Origin: Roseateles_C aquae
Lineage (GTDB): Bacteria; Pseudomonadota; Gammaproteobacteria; Burkholderiales; Burkholderiaceae_C
DNA length: 64,000 bases
Assembly: GCF_032337115.1 (NCBI RefSeq)
Contig: NZ_JAVXZY010000012.1
Location: 1-64,000, forward strand
Reading direction: 5' to 3'
Shown here: piece by piece, positions 59,737-64,000 of the stretch
Layout of the letters: every line of letters starts with the position of its first letter
Numbering within the stretch: position 1 is the first letter of the stretch
Translations under genes and position numbers: made by a program
The notes under the pieces: generated by a model
The model's input: the letters and a program-made list of their open reading frames with translations, nothing else
Databases searched by the model: none
What the model was told of the DNA's origin: nothing

Positions 59737-61642
59737 GGCCCCCGAGACGCCTGTGGCGTCGCCCCCCCAAGGGGAAGCGTTCGGCTTGGGGCGGCCCGGC
59801 GCCGAACAGCCCACTTCGATCGCCGACCTTGGCTTGCCCGATATCGGCACGCTGAGCCGTCTGGCCGGCGAGTTCTTCGCCGCCTTGCCCAATGGCGAGC
59901 CCAGCCCGAACTTCGTGGCCCAGGCCGCGCCGGCCAAGCCCGAGCCTGATCTGGACCTGCGCGACGACCTGACGCCGCAGCTGGATGCCGCACCGGCTGG
60001 TCAGGCCCACGCGGCCCAGGCACCGCGCCAGGGCGGCGTGGCCCAGGGCGTGCCCGAGGCCTATGCCGCGGCGCTGCCCTCGGCTCTGCCCTCGACCTCG
60101 CACCCCAAGGAACCGCAAGGCGGGGGCGCCCCGGCCAGCACTTCGCCGGGCGGCTATTACTTCGTCAACGAGGCCACGCATCCGGTGACAGCGGCCGCTG
60201 CGCCCCTGCCCGAGCCTGAGGACCGCATCACTGCGCAAGCCTTTGGGCTGCCTGGGCAGGACACGCTCAAGGCCCTGCTCGGCGGCGTGCACAGCAGCCA
60301 GCCCGGCACCACCGAGCTGAGCGGCAGCCGCGACGAAAGTGGTGGCTACTACTTCGTGCAGCCGGCCCAGGTGCAGGCCCATGAGGCGCGCGCTGGCCAG
60401 CCGCAGACGCAGCCTCGCAGTGCGCCCGGCGGCTTCGATGTGCAGGCGGTGCGGCGCGACTTCCCCATCCTGCAGGAGCGCGTCAACGGCAAGCCGCTGG
60501 TCTGGCTGGACAACGCGGCGACCACGCAAAAGCCTAGCCAGGTGATTGAGCGGCTCTCGTATTTCTACGAACACGAGAACAGCAATATCCACCGGGCCGC
60601 GCATGAGCTGGCGGCGCGGGCCACCGATGCCTATGAAGGTGCGCGCAACACCGTGGCGCGCTTTCTCGGCGCGGCCTCAAGCGAAGAGATCATCTTCGTG
60701 CGCGGCGCGACCGAGGGCATCAATCTGGTGGCCAAGAGCTGGGGCGCCAAGCACATCGGCGCCGGCGACGAGATCATCGTCTCCCACCTGGAGCACCACG
60801 CCAATATCGTGCCCTGGCAGCAGCTGGCGGCCGAGAGGGGCGCGAAGCTGCGGGTGATCCCGGTCGACGACAGCGGCCAGATCCTGCTCGACGAGTACCG
60901 CAAGCTGCTCAATCCGCGGACCAAGCTGGTGGCGGTCACGCATGTCTCCAACGCGCTGGGCACGATCACGCCGATCAACGAGATCGTCGCTCTGGCCAAA
61001 GCCGCCGGCGCACGCACGCTGGTGGACGCGGCACAGTCGGTCTCGCATCTGCGTGTCAATGTGCAGAGCCTGGGCGCAGACTTTCTGGTCTTCTCGGGCC
61101 ACAAGGTCTTCGCACCCACGGGCATCGGCGTCGTCTACGGCCGCCGCGAGGTGCTGGAGGAGACACCGCCCTGGCAAGGCGGCGGCAACATGATCGCCGA
61201 CGTGACCTTTGAGCGCACCGTGTTCCAGCCGCCACCGGCTCGCTTCGAGGCCGGCACCGGCAACATCGCCGATGCCGTGGGCCTGGGCGCGGCGCTGGAC
61301 TATCTGCAAAAGCTGGGTCTGGAAAACGTGGCGAAGTACGAGCACGACCTGCTCGACTACGCCACCCACAAGCTGCTGCAGATCCCGAAAGTCCGCCTGG
61401 TGGGCACGGCCTTGCGCAAGACCAGCGTGCTGTCCTTCGTGATCCCGGGCCACAAGACCGAGGACATCGGCCGTGCGCTGAACGAGGAAGGTATTGCGGT
61501 GCGCTCCGGCCACCACTGCGCCCAGCCTATCCTGCGCCGCTTTGGCCTCGAAGCCACGGTGCGGCCGTCGCTGGCCTTCTACAACACCTGCGACGAGATC
61601 GACCATCTCGCCGCCGTGGTGCGAAGGATTGCCGGACGCTGA
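59711..61642 (+). CDS. SufS-like cysteine desulfurase with N-terminal encapsulin-targeting domain
   Basis: The protein has 643 residues. Residues 241-643 form the group II desulfurase: FDVQAVRRDFPILQE, NAATTQKPSQVIE, PLP lysine 465 in FSGHKVFAP, and catalytic cysteine 603 in RSGHHCAQPILRRFG. Residues 1-240 are Pro/Ala/Gly-rich and look disordered, as in the cargo of family 2A encapsulins. They hold a duplicated motif pair: LGLPDIGTLSRL (40-51) with GGYYFV (147-152), then FGLPGQDTLKAL (178-189) with GGYYFV (211-216). The ATG at 59711 overlaps the shell gene by 26 bases with GGAG upstream; in-frame GTG and TTG codons further on are alternatives. Confidence 0.92.
   Translation: MSIQILTSKAPETPVASPPQGEAFGLGRPGAEQPTSIADLGLPDIGTLSRLAGEFFAALPNGEPSPNFVAQAAPAKPEPDLDLRDDLTPQLDAAPAGQAHAAQAPRQGGVAQGVPEAYAAALPSALPSTSHPKEPQGGGAPASTSPGGYYFVNEATHPVTAAAAPLPEPEDRITAQAFGLPGQDTLKALLGGVHSSQPGTTELSGSRDESGGYYFVQPAQVQAHEARAGQPQTQPRSAPGGFDVQAVRRDFPILQERVNGKPLVWLDNAATTQKPSQVIERLSYFYEHENSNIHRAAHELAARATDAYEGARNTVARFLGAASSEEIIFVRGATEGINLVAKSWGAKHIGAGDEIIVSHLEHHANIVPWQQLAAERGAKLRVIPVDDSGQILLDEYRKLLNPRTKLVAVTHVSNALGTITPINEIVALAKAAGARTLVDAAQSVSHLRVNVQSLGADFLVFSGHKVFAPTGIGVVYGRREVLEETPPWQGGGNMIADVTFERTVFQPPPARFEAGTGNIADAVGLGAALDYLQKLGLENVAKYEHDLLDYATHKLLQIPKVRLVGTALRKTSVLSFVIPGHKTEDIGRALNEEGIAVRSGHHCAQPILRRFGLEATVRPSLAFYNTCDEIDHLAAVVRRIAGR
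59738..59803 (+). repeat. GC-rich hairpin repeat inside the 5' end of the desulfurase gene
   Basis: GACGCC-TGT-GGCGTC and CCCCAAG with CTTGGGG form two adjacent hairpins, and the block ends GGGGCGGCCCGGC. This is the kind of repeat usually found between genes in Comamonadaceae-like genomes. Here it lies directly after the shell gene stop and is read as residues PETPVASPPQGEAFGLGRPG of the desulfurase. Confidence 0.6.
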
Positions 61643-61665
61643 ACGCGATCAGCCTTCAGGCCCAC

Positions 61666-61702
61666 AGCCGCCGGCATGCGCTGCAGCCGGCGGCTTTCTC
61701 TT
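61666..61702 (+). terminator. Terminator of the encapsulin operon
   Basis: AGCCGCCGG at 61666-61674 pairs perfectly with CCGGCGGCT at 61687-61695, followed by TTTCTCTT. It lies 24 bases after the desulfurase stop codon. Confidence 0.8.
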
Positions 61703-61731
61703 GCGCGCTGCCTGCCTGAGCACAAGCCGGC

Positions 61732-62025
61732 TCAGGGCTGCTTGGGCGCTTCGGCCTGCAGCTTGTCGATCATGGCTACCGCGTCCTTCAGCCCCAGGCC
61801 GGTCTGGCGCCGGTAGGCCTTGATCGCCTCGATGCGGCGCTTCGGGTCCTGGGCCAGCGCACGGACCTCGGCCGACGGCTCAATGAACTGCCCTTCGGTG
61901 ATGCCCAGATGCTGCAGCAGCGCGTCAAGCTTGGCCTCGCTGCGACTCAGCCGTTCCTGAAGGTTGATGTGCTGGTAGGCCACATAGGCGATCACGGCCA
62001 GCACCAGGAGATAGGACTCGTGCAT
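61732..62025 (-). CDS. Membrane-anchored ribosomal L7/L12 C-terminal-like protein
   Basis: The product is 97 residues. One N-terminal helix (YLLVLAVIAYVAYQHI), a coiled-coil-like segment (LQERLSRSEAKLDALLQHLGI) and a C-terminal domain IEAIKAYRRQTGLGLKDAVAMID, which matches the L7/L12 C-terminal fold. It is not ribosomal protein L7/L12 itself. Small anchored proteins of this kind are of unknown function. It is the last minus-strand gene before the encapsulin terminator. Confidence 0.8.
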   Translation of the reverse strand: MHESYLLVLAVIAYVAYQHINLQERLSRSEAKLDALLQHLGITEGQFIEPSAEVRALAQDPKRRIEAIKAYRRQTGLGLKDAVAMIDKLQAEAPKQP

Positions 62026-62117
62026 GCTTGTCTTTCAAAGCGATGGATGGCCGCGAGCATAGTGCGCGGCCTCCCGGTAGGGAAGCGGCCAGCGCCAGCA
62101 CTGGCGTCGCTAAGCGC

Positions 62118-63302
62118 TCAGATGGCGGCCAGCCCGGCCGCCAGATCGCGCTGCAGATCGGCCACATCCTCGATGCCCACCGAGATACGCACCAGGGCAT
62201 CGGTGATGCCCAGTGCGGCGCGCTTGTCGGCCGGGATGGAGGCATGGGTCATCAGCGCGGGCAGCGAGATCAGGCTTTCCACGCCGCCCAGGCTTTCGGC
62301 CAGTGCAAAGATCTGCACCCGCTCCAGGAAGCGGCGTGCGCCGGCCAGATCGGTGTCGAGCTGGGCGCTGATCATGCCGCCGAAGCCGCGCGTCTGCGCC
62401 TTTGCCAGCGCATGCTGCGGGTGGCTTTCCAGGCCGGGATAGTGCACACGGCGCACCTTGGGCTGCTCTTGCAGCCACTGGGCCAGTTGCAGCGCGCTGT
62501 CGCTGTGGCGCTGCATGCGCAAAGCCAGGGTCTTGAGGCCGCGCAGGGCCAGGAAGCTGTCAAACGGCCCGGCCACGGAGCCGACGGCGTTGTGCAGGAA
62601 CTCCAGCTGCTCGCGCAGCGGCGCCTGGCGCGCTTCGCCGCCCACCACCACCACGCCGGTGATCACATCGCTGTGGCCGTTCAGGTATTTGGTGGCCGAA
62701 TGCACGACCAGATCGAAGCCCAGTTCCAGCGGGCGTTGTGCCCAGGGGCTGGCAAAGGTGTTGTCGGCCACGGCATAGGCGCCATGCTCGCGGGCAATCG
62801 CCGCCACCGCACGCAGATCGGTCAGCTTGAGCAAGGGGTTGCTGGGCGTCTCGATCCAGATCAGTCGGGTGTTGGGCTGCAGCGCGGCGCGGATGTTCTC
62901 CGGATTGCTGCTGTCCACATAGGTGACGCTGAGGCCGGCGCTCTTCTTGCGCACACGCTCGAACAGGCGGTAGCTGCCGCCGTAGAGATCGTCGCTGGCG
63001 ACGATGTGCGAGCCCTGGTCCAGCGTGTCCAGCACCGTGGCCATGGCGGCCAGGCCGGACGAGAAAGCAAAGCCCTGCACACCGCTTTCCAGATTGGCGA
63101 CGGCGCGCTCGTAGGCCTGGCGTATCGGGTTGTGGGTGCGACCGTATTCGTAGCCCTGGTGCACGCCGGGGCTTTGCTGGCGGTAGGTGGAGGTGACGTA
63201 GATCGGCTGCATCACCGCGCCGGTCAGCGGGTCGGGCTGCTGGCCGCCGTGGATGGCGCGGGTGTCGAAGGCGAGCGCCTCTTGTGCTTGTGAATGACTC
63301 AT
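62118..63302 (-). CDS. Cystathionine gamma-lyase/gamma-synthase family enzyme
   Basis: The protein has 394 residues, PLP-dependent. TRAIHGGQQPDPLTGAVM, YGRTHNPIRQAYERAVANLE, the PLP lysine in HSATKYLNGHSDV and the C-terminal GGVESLISLPALMTHASI are diagnostic of the Cys/Met metabolism family. Next to cystathionine beta-synthase it most likely acts as gamma-lyase, completing reverse transsulfuration from homocysteine to cysteine, but gamma-synthase activity cannot be excluded. Confidence 0.9.
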   Translation of the reverse strand: MSHSQAQEALAFDTRAIHGGQQPDPLTGAVMQPIYVTSTYRQQSPGVHQGYEYGRTHNPIRQAYERAVANLESGVQGFAFSSGLAAMATVLDTLDQGSHIVASDDLYGGSYRLFERVRKKSAGLSVTYVDSSNPENIRAALQPNTRLIWIETPSNPLLKLTDLRAVAAIAREHGAYAVADNTFASPWAQRPLELGFDLVVHSATKYLNGHSDVITGVVVVGGEARQAPLREQLEFLHNAVGSVAGPFDSFLALRGLKTLALRMQRHSDSALQLAQWLQEQPKVRRVHYPGLESHPQHALAKAQTRGFGGMISAQLDTDLAGARRFLERVQIFALAESLGGVESLISLPALMTHASIPADKRAALGITDALVRISVGIEDVADLQRDLAAGLAAI

Positions 63303-63328
63303 GGTGTCTTGCTGTACTTCTTGAACGT

Positions 63329-64000
63329 TCAGGCCAGGCCCTTGCGGAGGTGGTTGAGCAGGTCGAAGCGGGTGACCAGGCCATAGAAGCGCTGCTCGTC
63401 GGCGATGACCGCGACCAGGCCGGTCTTCAGCTGCGCGCTGAGCCGCTCCAGGCTGGCGTTAGGAGGCAGCGTGCTGACCTCGGCGCTCATCGCGCTGGCC
63501 ACGGCGTCGCCAAAGCGGCTGGCGTTTTGCTGCAGCCGGGCGAGCAGATCGGATTCATCGAGCAGGCCGACCAGGCGGCCCTGGGCCAGCACCGGCAGCT
63601 GCGAGATATCGGCCTGGCGCATCCGCGAGAAGGCGGTGGCCAGTGTGTCCTGCGGGCCGACGCTGATCACCGCGCCATCTTCGGCGCGGCGCGAGATCAG
63701 GTCGCGCAGATCGCCCTGGGCCTGGCGCTTCAGGAGCCCTTGGTCGAACATCCAGTGATCGTTGTAGACCTTGGACAGGTAGCGGGTGCCGGTGTCGCAG
63801 ACAAAGGTGACGACACGCTTGGCCTCGGTCTGTGCGCGGCAGTAGCGCAGCGCGGCAGCCAGCAGCGTGCCGGTCGATGAGCCGGCCAGAATCCCCTCGG
63901 CACGGTAGAGCTCGCGTGCGGTGGCAAAGCTCTCGCTATCGCTGATGCTGAAGGCCTGGCGCACGCCCTGCAGATCGGCAATCGGCGGGATGAAGTCTTC
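63329..64000 (-). CDS. Cystathionine beta-synthase, C-terminal part (5' end outside window)
   Basis: The frame runs off the right edge, so only about 220 C-terminal residues are visible. They contain the end of the PLP-binding catalytic domain (GILAGSSTGTLLAAALRYC, VCDTGTRYLSKVYND) and two CBS domains (about the last 110 residues). It condenses serine and homocysteine to cystathionine. The gene lies 26 bases upstream of the gamma-lyase gene on the same strand, so the pair is an operon. Confidence 0.88.
   Translation of the reverse strand, partial: EDFIPPIADLQGVRQAFSISDSESFATARELYRAEGILAGSSTGTLLAAALRYCRAQTEAKRVVTFVCDTGTRYLSKVYNDHWMFDQGLLKRQAQGDLRDLISRRAEDGAVISVGPQDTLATAFSRMRQADISQLPVLAQGRLVGLLDESDLLARLQQNASRFGDAVASAMSAEVSTLPPNASLERLSAQLKTGLVAVIADEQRFYGLVTRFDLLNHLRKGLA

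Overview
The window is chromosomal DNA from a high-GC (by eye close to 70%) betaproteobacterium. The best fit is Burkholderiales of the Rubrivivax/Roseateles/Leptothrix (Comamonadaceae-Sphaerotilaceae) kind. The reasons are the kdsD-kdsC-lptC block, the PEP-CTERM/PrsT surface-protein system, creBCD next to marC, CTG-dominated leucine usage, and GC-rich intergenic hairpin repeats of the type common in that group. It is an ordinary housekeeping and accessory region with one standout system and one insertion-sequence scar at the left edge. I see no rRNA, tRNA, CRISPR array or prophage.

Layout. 1-2.2 kb: the edge of a probable IS30-type element that has cut off the 5' end of a hybrid histidine kinase, facing a NarL-type regulator. 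2.4-6.1 kb: an erythromycin-esterase-like lipoprotein and a secreted polysaccharide deacetylase with a chitin-binding module; both carry the same upstream motif. 6.4-12.2 kb: a DUF2805 protein, the PEP-CTERM lipoprotein PrsT, a PEP-CTERM protein behind a sigma-54-like promoter, and a TPR sulfotransferase. 12.2-24.8 kb: a diguanylate cyclase, an acyl-CoA dehydrogenase operon, an OafA-type acyltransferase, a KefB-type antiporter, glutamate dehydrogenase, a flavoprotein and two envelope proteins. 24.8-28.1 kb: kdsD, kdsC, lptC and a short-chain dehydrogenase. 28.3-34.1 kb: a DUF5916 protein, a glycine-rich RNA-binding protein, a membrane protein, a BtuF-like protein and MarC. 34.1-37.7 kb: creB-creC-creD with a perfect CreB box. 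37.8-57 kb: a GMC oxidoreductase, leucyl aminopeptidase, a thioredoxin-like protein, a 54-residue orphan, a SNF2 helicase, transporters, regulators, hydrolases, a second two-component pair, a second PEP-CTERM protein and a dienelactone hydrolase.

The most interesting system is at 57.1-61.7 kb. It is a four-gene operon of rhodanese, serine O-acetyltransferase, a family 2A encapsulin shell protein (SrpI type) and a cysteine desulfurase with a roughly 240-residue low-complexity N-terminal extension. By homology to characterised family 2A encapsulins this is a sulfur nanocompartment in which the desulfurase is packaged through its N-terminal domain. That domain carries a duplicated two-part motif, and its first residues are read from a GC-rich hairpin repeat. 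A cystathionine gamma-lyase/synthase and a cystathionine beta-synthase lie just downstream on the other strand, so the last 7 kb is devoted to cysteine and sulfur handling.

A second pattern not explained by genes is the 13-mer GGGTCAGGTCTTG. It occurs five times exactly, always on the + strand whatever the gene direction, plus several near matches. It uses the rare leucine codon TTG inside genes and supplies the stop codon at two gene ends.
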